In this document: piece after piece, positions 42,078 through 52,925 of the stretch
Layout of the letters: every line of letters starts with the position of its first letter
How positions within the stretch are numbered: the first letter of the stretch is position 1
Origin: Prionace glauca
Lineage: Eukaryota; Chordata; Chondrichthyes; Carcharhiniformes; Carcharhinidae
Assembly: GCA_037974335.1 (NCBI GenBank)
Contig: CM075760.1
Location: 41,296,103 to 41,360,102, forward strand
DNA: 64,000 nucleotides
Direction of reading: 5' to 3'
Program-made: the position numbers and the translations under genes
The notes under the pieces: model-generated
The model's database searches: none
The model's input: the letters and a program-made list of their open reading frames with translations, nothing else
What the model was told of the DNA's origin: nothing

Positions 42078-42222
42078 CAGAACTCCCACTCACCTGACGA
42101 ACGAGCAGCACACAGAAAGCTAGTGGATTTTGCTACCAAGTAAACCCATTGCACTTTAATCTGGTGCATTGAGACTTCTTACTGTGTTTACCCCGGTCCA
42201 ACACCGCCATCTCCACTTCAGA
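42078..42222 (-). repeat. Penelope-like terminal fragment
   Basis: CTCACCTGACGAACGAGCAGC, then ATTGAGACTTCTTACTGTG and CCCCGGTCCAACACCGCC, the reverse of the 2463-type sequence. Confidence 0.65.
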
Positions 42223-42369
42223 GAAAATAGAACCAACGTTTCGAGACTGGATGACCCATAAAGCTTGTACATGTGTAAACAGAGCATGTAAACTTCGACA
42301 CCTCCATGTACCTTTGTACACCTCTATCAATCCACTTTGCTCCAAGGAGAACAACCCCAATTTATCTGA

Positions 42370-43165
42370 AAAAGAGGATACTGCAAGAAGGTAAAAGTGA
42401 AGGTAAGAGTTTTATAAATGTTCTTAAATAATTTAATTGGTGCTCAAAATGTCAGTCAGTGGGGTTAAGTGCTGCACTTGTGAGATGTGGGAGATCTGTG
42501 ATGCTTCCAGCGTCCCGGATGACTAAATCTACAGGAAATGCACCCACTTGCAGCTCCTTACGGCCAGCATGGATAGGTTGGAGCAACAGTTGGATGCACT
42601 TAGCAGAATGAAGATGACGGAAAGTGTCATAGATAGGAGCTTTAGAAACTTGGCCACACCCAAGGTGCAGGCAGATAGATGGGTGACTGCTAGAAGGGGC
42701 AGGCAGTCAGCATAGGAATCCCCTGTGGTCATCTCCTTCTCTAACAAGTACACTGTTTTGGATACTGTTGGAGGGTTATAGCCTATTGGGGGATAAATAC
42801 AGCAAACAGAGCACTGGCACCACGGCTGGCTTTGTTATTAAGCAGGGAGGTACAAAGAGCACTAGAGCAATAGTTATAAGGAGCTCTATAGTTAGGGGTG
42901 CAAATAGGTGCTTCTGTGGGCATGAAAGAGACTTCAGGATGTTGTGTTGCCTCCCTGGTGTCAGGGTCCAGGAAGTCTCTAAAAGGGTAGTAAGCATTCT
43001 GAAGTGAGAGAGTGAACAACCAGTGGCCATGGTACATATTGGTACACAGGTAGGAAGAGTGACGATGTCCTGCAACAGCAGTTAAGGGAGTTAGGTAGAA
43101 AGTTAAAAAGCAGGACATCTTGGGTTGTAATCACAGGATTGCTCCCTGTGCCACCTATCCACTGT
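42370..43165 (+). mobile_element. LINE ORF1 fragment (esterase-like type)
   Basis: Translated pieces: CTCEMWEICDAS (Cys-rich start), THLQLLTASMDRLEQQLDAL (coiled-coil-like), then VIRSSIVRGANRCFCGHERD with VRVQEVSKRV and AMVHIGTQVGR, which recall the SGNH-esterase-like ORF1 of CR1 LINEs (GDSIVR and HIGTND motifs). Stops interrupt it. It is the only ORF1 piece seen in the window. Confidence 0.65.
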
Positions 43166-43495
43166 CATCTCTTAAAGTAACTCTCCCCAATCTATCAAGG
43201 CCAACTCACGTCTCATAACCTCATAGTTTTCTTAAGATTGAGCACCCTCATCTCCGAATCAACTACCTCATTCTCCAGTTTGATTTTAAAAAATCTATCA
43301 TGTTACAGTTGCTCATCCCGAAGGGGTCTGGTACAATTGGATTGGCAATGATTCCCTTCTCACTACACAGTACTGGCTTGCTGGCTTGCTCTCCAGTTGG
43401 TTCCTCCACATATTGGTCAATTAAACCATCCTGTATACATTCCAGGAATTCTCTTCTACGGCATTGTGGCTAATTTGATTTGCTCAATCTATGTG
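43166..43495 (-). mobile_element. LINE endonuclease-domain fragment, left part
   Basis: Read on -, TTGCACATAGATTGAGCAAATC with the sequence after the insertion (ATCATGGATGATTTTAATTTG) spells a decayed M-D-D-F-N-L-H-I-D-x-A core, the endonuclease motif of CR1-type LINEs. It is split by the Penelope-like insertion and resumes at about 44,274-44,440. Confidence 0.65.
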
Positions 43496-43508
43496 CAAAT
43501 TAAAATCA

Positions 43509-44260
43509 TGATGTGGGTGTGCCGGCATTGGACTGGCGTAAACACAGTAAAAAGTCTGACAACACCAGGTTTTAGTCCAACTGATTTATTTGATAATATT
43601 CTCACAAGCAAGTAAGCTTTCGAGGGGACTGCCTCTTCGTCAGGTGAATGGAGAGTTCTGGCCTCAGACAGAGCATATAAAGCACAGATAGTTGCTGATT
43701 AGAATGCGAATCCTTACACCTAATCTGCTGTTCAAGTCTTAAAGTGGCTGATAATGTGAGTGGAAGGAGTACTGATCACAGTTTAAAGAGATGTGTATTG
43801 TCTCCAGACAGTACAGTAAGTGAGGTTTTGCAAACCCAGGCAAGTCACGAGGGTTACTGATAGTGCGACATGAACCCAAGATCCCTGTTGAGACCGTCCT
43901 CATGTGTGCGGAACTTGGCTATCAGTCTCTGTTCAGCGACTCTGCGCTGTCGTGTGTCATGAAGGCCGCCTTGGAGAATGCTTACCCGAAGGTCAGAGGC
44001 TGAATGCCCGTGACCGCTGAAGTGTTCGCCAACAGGAAGGGAACAGTCTTGCCTGGTGACTGTCGAGCGATGTTCATTCATCCGTTGTCGTAGCGTCTGC
44101 ATGGTCAATCAGCAACTGTCTGTGCTTTATATGCTCTGTCTGAGGCCAGAACTCTCCATTCACCTGACGAAGAGGCAGTCCCCTCGAAAGCTTGCTTGCT
44201 TGTGAGAATATTATCAAATAAATCGGTTGGACTAAAACCTGGTATTGTCAGACTTTTTAC
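43509..44260 (-). mobile_element. Penelope-like element insertion with inverted ends and 13-bp target duplication
   Basis: CAAATTAAAATCA flanks it on both sides (43,496-43,508 and 44,261-44,273). The ends are long inverted repeats (about 43,509-43,705 and 44,095-44,260) with TGACGAAGAGGCAGTCCCCT and GGACTAAAACCTGG words. Inside, the - strand frame 43,854-44,108 encodes 84 residues: LRQRMNEHRSTVTRQDCS, LPVGEHFSGHGHSASDLRVS, ILQGGLHDTRQRRVAEQR, LIAKFRTHE and LGFMSHY. This is the C-terminal GIY-YIG endonuclease end of a Penelope-like retroelement. It is 5' truncated and looks moderately young. Confidence 0.82.
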
Positions 44261-44273
44261 CAAATTAAAATCA

Positions 44274-44440
44274 TCCATGATCACCAATACTCCCTTATCA
44301 CATGCATCTCTGATTTTGTGTTTAATGCCATTCCCAACATCACCACTGCAGTTTGGAGGTCCATATATGACATCCGCTAATGTTTTTTGCCCTTCGGCGA
44401 TGTGGGGGGGCAGTGTAGAATTCTTCAATGAGCCCCTTGA
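44274..44440 (-). mobile_element. LINE endonuclease-domain fragment, right part
   Basis: Continues the LINE split by the Penelope-like insertion: CATGCATCTCTGATTTTGTG, ACATCACCACTGCAGTTTGG. Confidence 0.6.
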
Positions 44441-44929
44441 TTTTAGTTTACTACAATGTGTAGACTAGATTGAGATGCCTTCGATGTAGTGAGAATTCAC
44501 AATGTGCCAGTCTCACAACTTTGCTCCAAGTGGGCTGATACTCTTTGAGCCTGGGAGAGCACATTTCCACTGAAATGATCCACAAAAGCTGATGAAGGAC
44601 ATTTATTTAATCCTGGACAGTAAATAGTGTTTTTTCTACCACTCCAGATAGGTCTAAAATAAATACATTTGTCTGTATTCCATTGAGTCTACAGCACAGG
44701 GCCAGGCCAGTCGACTCAGTCAGTCTGTGTCAGTGTTTATGTTCCACATGAGCCTCCACCCACCCCTCTTCATCTCCCCCCACCAGCATATCCTTCTATT
44801 CCTTTCTCCCTCATGTATGTATCTAGCTTCCCCTTCAGTGTATTCATGCTGTTCACCTCAGTCACTCGCTGTAGTGATGAGTCTGTCATTCTCACCACTC
44901 GCTGGATAAAGAACTTTCTCCTGTTAGAG
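44441..44929. other. No gene seen
   Basis: Contains part of a worn repeat (GTGTTTATGTTCCACATGAGCC onward looks like another CR1-type - strand tail) but nothing clear. Confidence 0.4.
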
Positions 44930-45225
44930 CTTATTTATTAGTCACAAGTAGGCTTACGTTAACACTGCAGTGAAGTTGTTATGAAAACCCCCTTGTCCTC
45001 CCACTCTGGCTGCTGGTTGGGTACACTGAGGGTGAAATTAGCATGGCTAATGCACCTAACCAGCACATCTTTTTGGACTGTGGGAGGAAACTGGAGCACC
45101 TGGAGGAAACCCACGCAGACACGGGAAGAACATGCAAACTCCACACAACAGAGACCCAAGCCAGGAATCGAACCCGGGTCCCTGTGCTATGAGGCAGCAG
45201 TGCTAACCCACTGTGCTGCCCTCGA
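44930..45225 (-). mobile_element. tRNA-derived SINE, second 3'-tail type
   Basis: On +: TTATTTATTAGTCACAAGTAGG, CTTACGTTAACACTGCAGTG ... CCAGGAATCGAACCCGGGTCC (reverse B box) and AGTGCTAACCCACTGTGCTGC (reverse A-box side). It is nearly full length with a well-kept head. Confidence 0.88.
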
Positions 45226-45297
45226 AATCACATCTGGATTATTGAACCCCTTCGTAATTGTAAGGTCAGGGGGGTGGGAACTCCAGCACACGGACAA

Positions 45298-45635
45298 AGA
45301 ACATAGAACATTATAGCGCAGTACAGGCACTTCGGCCCTCAATGGTTCCACTGGTTGGCGCAACAATCTAATGACCCTCTAGCCTAAACTATTTCAATGT
45401 TATCCATATGCCTATCCACTGACCATTTGAACGCCCTTAAAGTTGGCGAGTCCACAACTGCTGCAGGCATGACCTTACTACCCTCTGAGTAAAGAACCTA
45501 CCTCTGATATCCGTCCTGTAGTAACCAGCCATTTATTTAAAGCTATGACCCCTTGTGTTAGCCATCACCATCCGAGGTAAAAGGCTCACACTATCCACCG
45601 TATCCAATCCATTGATCATCTTGTATGCCTCATGG
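45298..45635 (-). mobile_element. CR1-like LINE 3' end
   Basis: GAACATAGAACATTATAGCGC on +, then AATGACCCTCTAGCCTAAAC; on - the last codons (KMINGLDTVDSVSLLPRMV) of ORF2 are readable. Confidence 0.85.
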
Positions 45636-45639
45636 GACA

Positions 45640-45895
45640 TGGGTGCCCTGCCCCCACCCATTGCCCCCCTGCCAGGAGCCCCACTCCCACCCATTGCTCC
45701 CTCCCCTTCTGGGAGCCCCACCCCCACCCATAGTTCCCCTCGCCTCCCAGAAGCCCTGCCCCCACCCACTGTTCCCCTTCCCCTTCCCCTCCCCCTCTGG
45801 GGCCCCGCCCCCACCCATTGTTCCCCTCCCCATCCCGGGACCCCCTCCCCCACCCATTATTCCCCTTCCCCTCCTCGAGCCAAGGTTTCTGCTCA
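45640..45895. repeat. C-rich minisatellite
   Basis: Irregular repeats of about 40-48 bp with CCCCCACCCATTG and CCCTTCCCCTCC, so the - strand is very G-rich with many GGGGG runs. Long open frames on both strands here (Pro/Ser-rich or Gly-rich) are products of the repeat. Confidence 0.85.
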
Positions 45896-46284
45896 TGCGG
45901 CTGGTGGCTCCGCCCAGAGTGAGAAGCCGCTCAGTGATCTCCCCCCTCCCCCCCAGCCCAGGACTGTACATGTCCAAAGGAAGAAGGGAATCTGCACATG
46001 TGCGGGGCTGTGCCCAACCTCTGTGACCAGCAAGCTTAGATGTGGACCAATAGGAGAGTTGGAGGACTGGAAAATCTCTGGTCCTCCAGCGAATCGAACT
46101 GCAGGCTTTGGGTGAATGAAGATTGATCCTCAGAAAACCTAGAACTTCCTCATCTCTCTCACATCTCTGAGTAAAGCACTCCCCCATTTCCATTTCTTAT
46201 TAATTTCTAGCTCTGTAATATATTACTGCAGCTACATTATATATTTCCAGTCATAAACTCATTGCAGCACAGAAGAAGCTAATT
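45896..46284. other. No gene seen; short GC-rich patch
   Basis: TGGACCAATAGGAG and TGGCTCCGCCCAGAG could be promoter-like CCAAT and GC boxes, but the patch is short and isolated. Confidence 0.35.
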
Positions 46285-47645
46285 GGGTAACCTTGAGGAC
46301 AGTCTGAGGGGGACACTGGGTCTGTGGGACTGACAGTGAACACCTTGAGGAGAGTGTGAGGGGGACACTGGGACTGTGGGACTGACAGTGAGCACCTTGA
46401 GGAGAGTCTGAGGGGGACACTGGGACTGTGGGACTGACAGTGAGCACCTTGAGGTGGGTCTGAGGGGGACACTGGGACTGTGGGACTGACAGTGAGCACC
46501 TTGAGGTGAGTCTGATGGAGACACTGGGACTGTGGGACTGACAGTGAGCACCTTGAGGTGGGTCTGAGGGGGACACTGGGACTGTGGGACTGACAGTGAG
46601 CACATTGAGGAGAGTGTGAGGGGGACACTGGGACTGTGGGACTGACAGTGAGCACCTTGAGGTGAGTCTGAGGGGGACACTGGGACTGTGGGACTGACAG
46701 TGAGCACCATGAGGTGAGTCTGAGGGTGGCACTGGGACTGTGGGACTGACAGTGAGCACCTTGAGGTGAGTCTGAGGGGGACACTGGGACTGTGGGACTG
46801 ACAGTGAGCACCATGAGGTGAGTCTGAGGGGGGCACTGAGACTGTGGGACTGATAGTGAGCACCTTGAGGAGAGTGTGAGAGGGGGTCACTGGCACATTG
46901 GGACAGTAAAACAGTACCTTGTGAGAGGGGGTCACTGGGACACCGAGAGAGGCAAGCAACGCCTTGAGGAGAGTGTGAGAGGGGCGATCACTGGGACACC
47001 AGGGCAGAGAGTTTGCACCTTGAGGAGATTATGAGGGGAGGGCACTAGGATACTATGACAGTCAGCTCCTTGAGGAGAGTGTTCGAGAGGGTTACTGTGA
47101 CACCAGGGCAGAGAGTTAGTACCTTGAGGAAAGTGTGAGAGGGAGACACTGAGACAGACAGTCACACCACCCCTCCCGCCCCCCCCGAAGTGTGTGGGGG
47201 TCACTGTGACAGTGGCATAGACAGTTAGCACCTTGAGGAAAGTGTGAGAGGGGGACACTGAGACAGACAGTCAGACCCTCCCCCCCCCCATAGGATCATG
47301 TGGGGGTCACTGTGACAGTGGCATAGACAGTCAGCACCTTGAGGAAAGTGTGGGAGGTGTAAACTGGGGCAGACAGTCAGCACCTTGAGCAGAGTGGGAG
47401 AAGGGACACTGGGACAGACACTCAGCACCTGGAGGAGAGTGTGAGAGGGGGAAACTGGGACAGACACTCAGCACCTGGAGGAGAGTGTGAGAGGGGGAAA
47501 CTGGGACAGATATTCAGCACCTGGAGGAGAGTGTGAGAGGGGGAAACTGGGACAGATACTCAGCACCTTGAGGAGAGTGTGAGAGGGGGAAACTGGGACA
47601 CTGGGACAGACGCTCAGCACCTTGAGGAGAGTGTGAGAGGGGCAC
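46285..47645. repeat. 52-bp satellite-like array, degrading rightward
   Basis: From 46,285 to about 46,880 there are some eleven tight 52-bp units of the form ACTGACAGTGAGCACCTTGA, GGTGAGTCTGAGGGGGACAC, TGGGACTGTGGG. After that, units become longer and varied (GAGAGTGTGAGAGGGGGAAACTGGGACAGA type) to 47,645. All three - strand frames are open for 166-226 codons because 52 leaves a remainder of one when divided by three; they are not genes. Confidence 0.95.
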
Positions 47646-47849
47646 AAAGAGGATTCAAGCCACAGGTGGATTTATGCAGCACTGGAACTGGGACCGTTTG
47701 TTTATGTCCTGTGGTGCTGAGGATTCTCTTCAATATCGACTCAGTTGTCAGGGAACACAACTCTTTCTGCCAGACCATTGGATGATGGGTAATGTGGGCA
47801 CTGTCCTAACGCATAAGAACATAAGAAATGGGAGCAGCAGTAGGCCTCC

Positions 47850-48310
47850 GAGCCTGCCCTATAATTTGGGAATTATAGACCGGTGAGTCTTACTTCTGTG
47901 GTGGGTAAGGTTTTGGAAAGGATTATTAGAGACAGGATTTATAGTTATTTGGAAAGTAATGAGTTGATTAGAGACAGTCAGCATGGTTTTGTAGCGGGTA
48001 GGTCATGCCTTACTAACCTTATCGAGTTCTTTGAGAAAGTGACCAAAGAGGTGGATAGGGGTAAGGCAGTTGATGTGGTGTATATGGATTTTAGCAAGGC
48101 GTTTGATAAGGTTTACCATGGTAGGCTTCTGCAGAAAATGCAGATGTATGGGATTGGGGGTGATCTAGGTAATTGGATCAGGAATTGGCTAGCAGATAGG
48201 AGACAGAGAGTGGTGGTTGATGGGAAATATTCGTCATGGAGTTCGGTTACAAGTGGTGTGCCTCAGGGATCTGTTTTGGGCCCACTGCTGTTTGTAATTT
48301 TTATTAAATT
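47850..48310 (+). mobile_element. CR1-clade LINE ORF2, reverse transcriptase part
   Basis: The frame 47,883-48,338 encodes LTSVVGKVLERIIRDRIYSY, SQHGFVAGRSCLTNLIEFFE, VYMDFSKAFDKV and [18 protein letters not shown], the RT fingers-palm motifs of a CR1-type LINE. 5' truncated. It is interrupted by a SINE and continues at 48,504. Confidence 0.95.
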
Positions 48311-48503
48311 ACAAACAGTCCAAAGATGTGCGGGTTAGGTTCATTGGCTATGCTAAAATTGCCCCTTAGTGTCCTGGGATGTGTAGGTTAGAGGGATTAG
48401 CAGGTAAAATGTGTAGGGATGTGGGGATAGGGTCTGGGTGGGATTGTGTTCGGTGCAGACTCGATGGGCCGAAGGGCCTGTTTCTGCACTGTAGGGTTCT
48501 ATG
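48311..48503 (+). mobile_element. HE1-like SINE inserted in LINE ORF2
   Basis: Body GTCCAAAGATGTGCGGGTTAG, GTCCTGGGATGTGTAGGTTAG and tail GGGCCGAAGGGCCTGTTTC, headless. It sits between the LLFVIFI and NDLDEG motifs of the LINE, which are adjacent in intact copies. Confidence 0.92.
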
Positions 48504-49450
48504 GTTAATGACCTGGATGAGGGTATAGTTGGGTGGATTAGTAAGTTTGCTGATGACACCAAAGTCGGAGGTGTGGTAGATTGTGAGGAAGGGTGTCATA
48601 GTTTGCAGGATGACTTAGAAAGGTTGCAGAGCTGGGCTGAGAGGTGGCGGATGGAGTTTAATGTGGAGAAGTGTGAGGTAATTCATTTCGGTAGGAATAA
48701 CAGATGTGTTGAGTATAGTGCTAACGGGAGGACTTTGAATAGTGTGGAGGAGCAGAGGGATCTAGGTGTATGTGTACATAGATCCCTGAAAGTTGGGAAT
48801 CAAGTAGATAAGGTTGTTAAGAAGGCATACGGAGTTTTGGCGTTTATTGGTAGGGGGATTGAATTTAGGAATTGCAGCGTCATGATGCAACTGTACACAT
48901 CTCTGGTGCGGCCGCACTTGGAGTTTTGTGTGCAGTTCTGGTCCCCACATTACAGGAAGGATGTAGAGGCTTTGGAGAGGGTGCAGAGGAGGTTTACCAG
49001 GATGTTGCCTGGTATGGAGGGGAGATCCTATGAGGAGAGATTGAGAGATTTGGGGTTGTTTTCGCTGGAAAGAAGGCGGCTAAGAGGGGATCTCATTGAA
49101 ACATATAAGATGATTAGAGGTTTAGACAGGGTAGATAGTGATAGCCTTTTTCCTCGGATGGAGAAAGCTAGCACGAGGGGGCACGATTTTAAATTAAGGG
49201 GGGGTAGTTATAGGACAGATGTCAGGGGTAGGTTCTTTACCCAGAGGGTGGTGAGGGACTGGAATGCCCTGCCAGCTGCAGTTGTAAATGCACCTAGTTT
49301 GGGGGCGTTTAAAAGATCTGTGGATAGGTTTATGGATGAAAAGGGATTGGTTTAGGCTAGTGGGTCATTGTTTTGTAACTGGTCGGCGCAACATCGTGGG
49401 CCGAAGGGCCTGTTCTGCGCTGTAATGTTCTATGTTCTATGTCCTATGTT
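48504..49450 (+). mobile_element. CR1-clade LINE ORF2 C-terminus and 3' tail
   Basis: An open frame to 49,355 follows the SINE: NDLDEGIVGWISKFADDTKV (the RT FADD motif), WRMEFNVEKCEVIHFG, LVRPHLEFCVQFWSPHYRKD, VQRRFTRMLPGMEGRS and a stop after DRFMDEKGLV. The 3' end has GGGCCGAAGGGCCTGTTC and ATGTTCT repeats. With no stop in 284 codons it is the youngest LINE here. Confidence 0.95.
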
Positions 49451-50000
49451 CTATGCCCTGCCATTCGACAAGATCATGGCTGATCTGAAGTGGATCAATT
49501 CCACTTTCCCGCTTTCTCCCCATAACCCTTAATTCCCTTGTCTATCAGAAATCTATCTACCCATGACTTAAATGTATTCAGCGAGGTAGCCTCCACCACT
49601 TCAATGGGCAGAGAATTCCAGAGATTCACCACACTTTGAGTGAAGAAGTTCCTCCTCAACTCCGATCTAAACTGTCCTCCCCCCATTATTTTGAGGCTGT
49701 GCCCTCTAGTCCTGCTGTCCTTTCTAAGCGGGAAGAAACTCTCTACCTCTACCCTATCCATCCCCTTCATTATCTTATAAGATCCCCCCTCAGCCTTCGA
49801 AACTCCAATGAGTACAGATACAGTCTATTAAATCTCTCCTCATAGGTTAACCCCCTCATCTCTGGTATCAGCCCAGTGAACCTTCTCTGCACTCCCTCCA
49901 AGGCCAATATATCCTTCCACAAGTACGCCGATCAAAACTGCACACGGTATTCCTGTTGCGGCCTCACCAGTACCCTCTACATCAACGCATCAAATATTGC
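49445..50000 (-). mobile_element. CR1-like LINE 3' end
   Basis: The - frame 49,495-49,770 reads MKGMDRVEVESFFPLRKDSR, TQSVVNLWNSLPIEVVEATS. The + strand tail CATTCGACAAGATCATGGCTG abuts the tail of the preceding LINE. It resembles the 9165 copy. Confidence 0.9.
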
Positions 50001-50039
50001 TGAACTTCATGCAATGCACAAATTCCTGACTGATGGAGG

Positions 50040-50700
50040 GTGGTCCATTTTTAGAATTCAACACCTGCAGAATGCCTGGTGTCAAGAAAGAGGTGTGAAG
50101 TTTCTCCACTCTTCTCCTTGTATTTGATTAACTCATCCTGTGTATGGCCATCCATTTTGAATGAGCATCTACCAATATCAGGAACACAGACCCCATGAAC
50201 GGTCCGGCACTGTCCATGTGCAGTCACGTCTACGGCCAACCCAAGTGTAAAGAATAGTGACTGGTGACTGTTCTGTCCTTGTTGATGTTGCCAACACTGA
50301 CACACAATCGAATATCTGTATCCATACCTGGCCACCAGACGTGGCAATTTGGAGGATCGTCAGTTTGCCACTCCTGGGTGGCCATGGTAAAGTTCGGCCG
50401 GGTTGGGATGGTGTTTCAGGATGACACTCTTGAACCCCATAGGAGTATGCCATCTTCCACAGTCAGCTGTTCTCTGCCACTCCAATATGGGTGCAATTCT
50501 GCTGTAACAGCCTTTTGGTTACCCCCATCAGCTCTTACTTCTCTTCAGTTTATTCAGGACTGGGTAAGTTTGCCTCCACAGCCAAATATTATTGGCTGCC
50601 GCTGGGAGAATTTTGAAAAAGTTCATGATTACTGTCTCTTCCATTGGGGATGCGACCAGTTATCTGTTAATTGTAACCAGCTCAAGATATCTGCCTTCGC
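50040..50700 (-). mobile_element. Ty3/Gypsy LTR-retrotransposon fossil, integrase region
   Basis: On the - strand the integrase region is recognisable by family motifs (a VWWPGMD stretch and an HMDSAGPF...LVDAHSKWM stretch). It is an old, broken, partial copy; no LTRs are attached. Confidence 0.75.
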
Positions 50701-50734
50701 GACTCGGCCTCCTAGTCACCCGTGTTCAGAGGAC

Positions 50735-51010
50735 AATTAAGTGTCAACCACATTGTTGCGGCCCTGGAGTCACGGTTAGGCCTGACCACGTAAGGACAAC
50801 AGATTTCCTTTCCTGGGACATTGGTGAACCAGTTAGGGCTTTCCGACAATCAACAATGTTTTTATGGTCACCAGCGGATTCTAAACTCCAGACCTATTTA
50901 TTCAAATTCCACCATCTGCTGTGACGAGATTGGAATCCGGGTGCCCAATACATTAGCTGAGTTTCTGTATTAATAGTCGAGTGATAAAACCACCTGTCCA
51001 CATCCTGAGT
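50735..51010 (-). mobile_element. tRNA-derived SINE at the outer edge of the inverted duplication
   Basis: AAGTGTCAACCACATTGTTGC, GGAGTCACGGTTAGGCCTG and CCACCATCTGCTGTGACGAG match the SINE at 4140. Its right part is shared with the facing arm at 58,850-59,000. Confidence 0.65.
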
Positions 51011-51739
51011 GTACACATCCTGAATTCTGCTAACCAAGACACTCCATATTATATACGTCTGCAGAGCTCCTGGAGTGGACAGCATTAACTGCCTCAATCA
51101 GGGAGCTCATATTCCAATAATTCCACTTGATGGTTATCTGTAAAGTCTTTAAATATGTCTCTCTGCCACTTTCTGCCACTCTCTCTCTCTCTCTTGCTCT
51201 CTCGCTCTCTCACACTCACTCTGTCTTTTGCTCTTGTTGTTTCCATTTTACTCATTCAGTCTCACTCTTTCCCATTCACTCCCGCTCTCTGTCTCTATAT
51301 CTGTTTCTCTCTGTTTCTGGTTATTTCCCTTTGCCTCACTTTTTGTCTCCCATTTTCCCTTCCTTTCCCTCTTTTATTTCCAGCTCCAGTTTGCCTTCTT
51401 CTGTCTCCCTTTCTCCTTCCCTGTAAATCACCTTCGCCATTTTCTCCACTCTCTATCCCTGTCTCTCTCGCTCTGTGAGAGTCTCTCTGTCTCTGTTCTT
51501 TCTCTCTCTCTGTCCGTTTCTTTCTCTGTACCTGTTAGAAACTCTTTCAAACTCTGTTGTTCTCCATGTTTTTGTGTTTTTCCCTCTCTAAGCCAATGTC
51601 TCACTATCACTCTCACTGTTGCTAACACTGCCCACTCTGTCTCTACCTGTAACTGTTTCTGCTTTGTGATGGTGTTTTGTTGTTTACAACATGAATGCCC
51701 AAAAGAAAGAGTCAAGGGACTTATGGTTGCAGTTTCCTG

Positions 51740-52641
51740 TCAGGGTTTATTGAGTTGAAGAATTACAGTAAGGGGGTGTTTCAGGAGATCTTTTAACTGC
51801 TGTCTGAAGTGAGTCTGTGTCACAGCATAAATGGCAGTATTTGTGCAGCAACTTGTGAGTTGCAGCATGAAGCCCAAATCCATAACAAAAAGGTGTAACC
51901 ATACTGATTGATAGCCCAAATTATACATCCGAATCCATATGGTATAAACCATTAATATCAACCATAAGAGGATGAAATTGGCTGAGATAACAAACAGTAA
52001 AATGATGGATTTTCTTCGACTCTCCATCTCTGGGTCACGAGGGTTCTCCCCACTGCTGTGAGCCCGGAGTCTCCTGCGGGCTCTGCTGCTCACTAAAATG
52101 TGTCTGACGGTGAGAGCATTGAGCAGCAGAATCAGGGCGAATGGGACACACGGGGTTAGAATGTTGTGGAGGAACTCGATTGTTCCCCAGACCGGAGATC
52201 CTATAAGTTCCCAGGTGAACTGACAAAACCAGGGATTGTTCGCCAGCCCATATCGATTTAATAACATAAAATACCAGAAAATGTTCTTTAAACAGCTCAG
52301 CACTGTCACTGTTCCCAGAACCACAGCCGCCGATTTCTCAGTGCAATATTTACTTTTCAGCTTGGGGCAGCAAATGGCCACAAATCGATCAAAGGTGAAA
52401 GTGATGGTGAACCAGACAGAACAGTCAGTGGCTGCATAAAGCAGGACGGCGTGGATGTTACACACGGGGACTGAGTACAGGAAATAAAACTGTTCCCAAT
52501 AAACAATGGGAATGTGTCTCATTATCAGGTCAAGGATAACAACTAGCAGATCCACCACTGACATCGCCACCAGGTAACGAGTGACACATTTGGACAGACC
52601 ACAGTTTCTGCTTGTCAATGTCACAATTGTGATTATGTTCA
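51740..52641 (-). CDS. GPR139-like receptor B, exon 2
   Basis: Encodes TM1 end to C-terminus: NIITIVTLTSRNCGLSKC, LVAMSVVDLLVVILDLIM (TM2), Cys in PVCNIHAVLL (TM3), DRFVAICCPKLKSKYC, Cys in NPWFCQF (ECL2), ALILLLNALTVRHIL (TM5), SRARRRLRAH (ICL3), IILLFVISANFILLWLILMV (TM6) and TNTAIYAVTQTHF (TM7). The acceptor TTCCTGACAG ends at 52,642. About 300 codons without a break, roughly four of five residues shared with receptor C. No matching exon 1 was found on the - strand up to 54,500, so it may lack its own start or use a diverged one. Confidence 0.85.
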
Positions 52642-52744
52642 CTGTCAGGAAGGAAGTAAAGAATAAAATTAGACATGATTGAGGGGGAATAAGTTACCAT
52701 TTAGACTGCAGGTGGAACATTTTTTTTAAATGTGCACACACACT

Positions 52745-52925
52745 GAATCAGTTACTTTTTTTATGATCCAGCATATCTTTTGGAGTGTGAGGGGAAACTG
52801 GAGCATCTGGAGGAAACCCACGTAGACACGGGTATAAGGTCCAAACTCGATACAGACAGTGACCCAAGCCTGGAATTGAACCCAGGTTCCTGATACTGTG
52901 AGTCAGCACTGCTAACCACAGTTAT
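52745..52925 (-). mobile_element. HE1-like SINE shared by both arms
   Basis: GGAGTGTGAGGGGAAACTGG, GGAGGAAACCCACGTAGACA and GGAATTGAACCCAGGTTCCTG (reverse B box). Its partner at 56,705-56,880 has the same place and relative orientation in the other arm, so it was there before the duplication. Confidence 0.85.

Larger units (their letters stand above)
50850..52925 (-). repeat. Inverted duplication, left arm
   Basis: Matches 56,700-59,005 in opposite orientation: outer part (GCAGTTAATGCTGTCC as its reverse), a pyrimidine-rich tract (51,150-51,560), a receptor exon (51,740-52,641) and a SINE (52,745-52,925). The spacer 52,926-56,700 is not shared. Confidence 0.88.

Noticed and set aside
45533-46193. 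Pro-rich and Gly-rich open frames on both strands
   Set aside because: They follow the C-rich minisatellite, in overlapping frames, and end with it.
46251-46959. Three overlapping Ser/Pro/Val open frames on the - strand
   Set aside because: Product of the 52-bp array, as explained in the findings.
39388-47645. CRISPR-like array suggested by regular repeats
   Set aside because: The repeats are contiguous minisatellites without unique spacers, and the genome is vertebrate.
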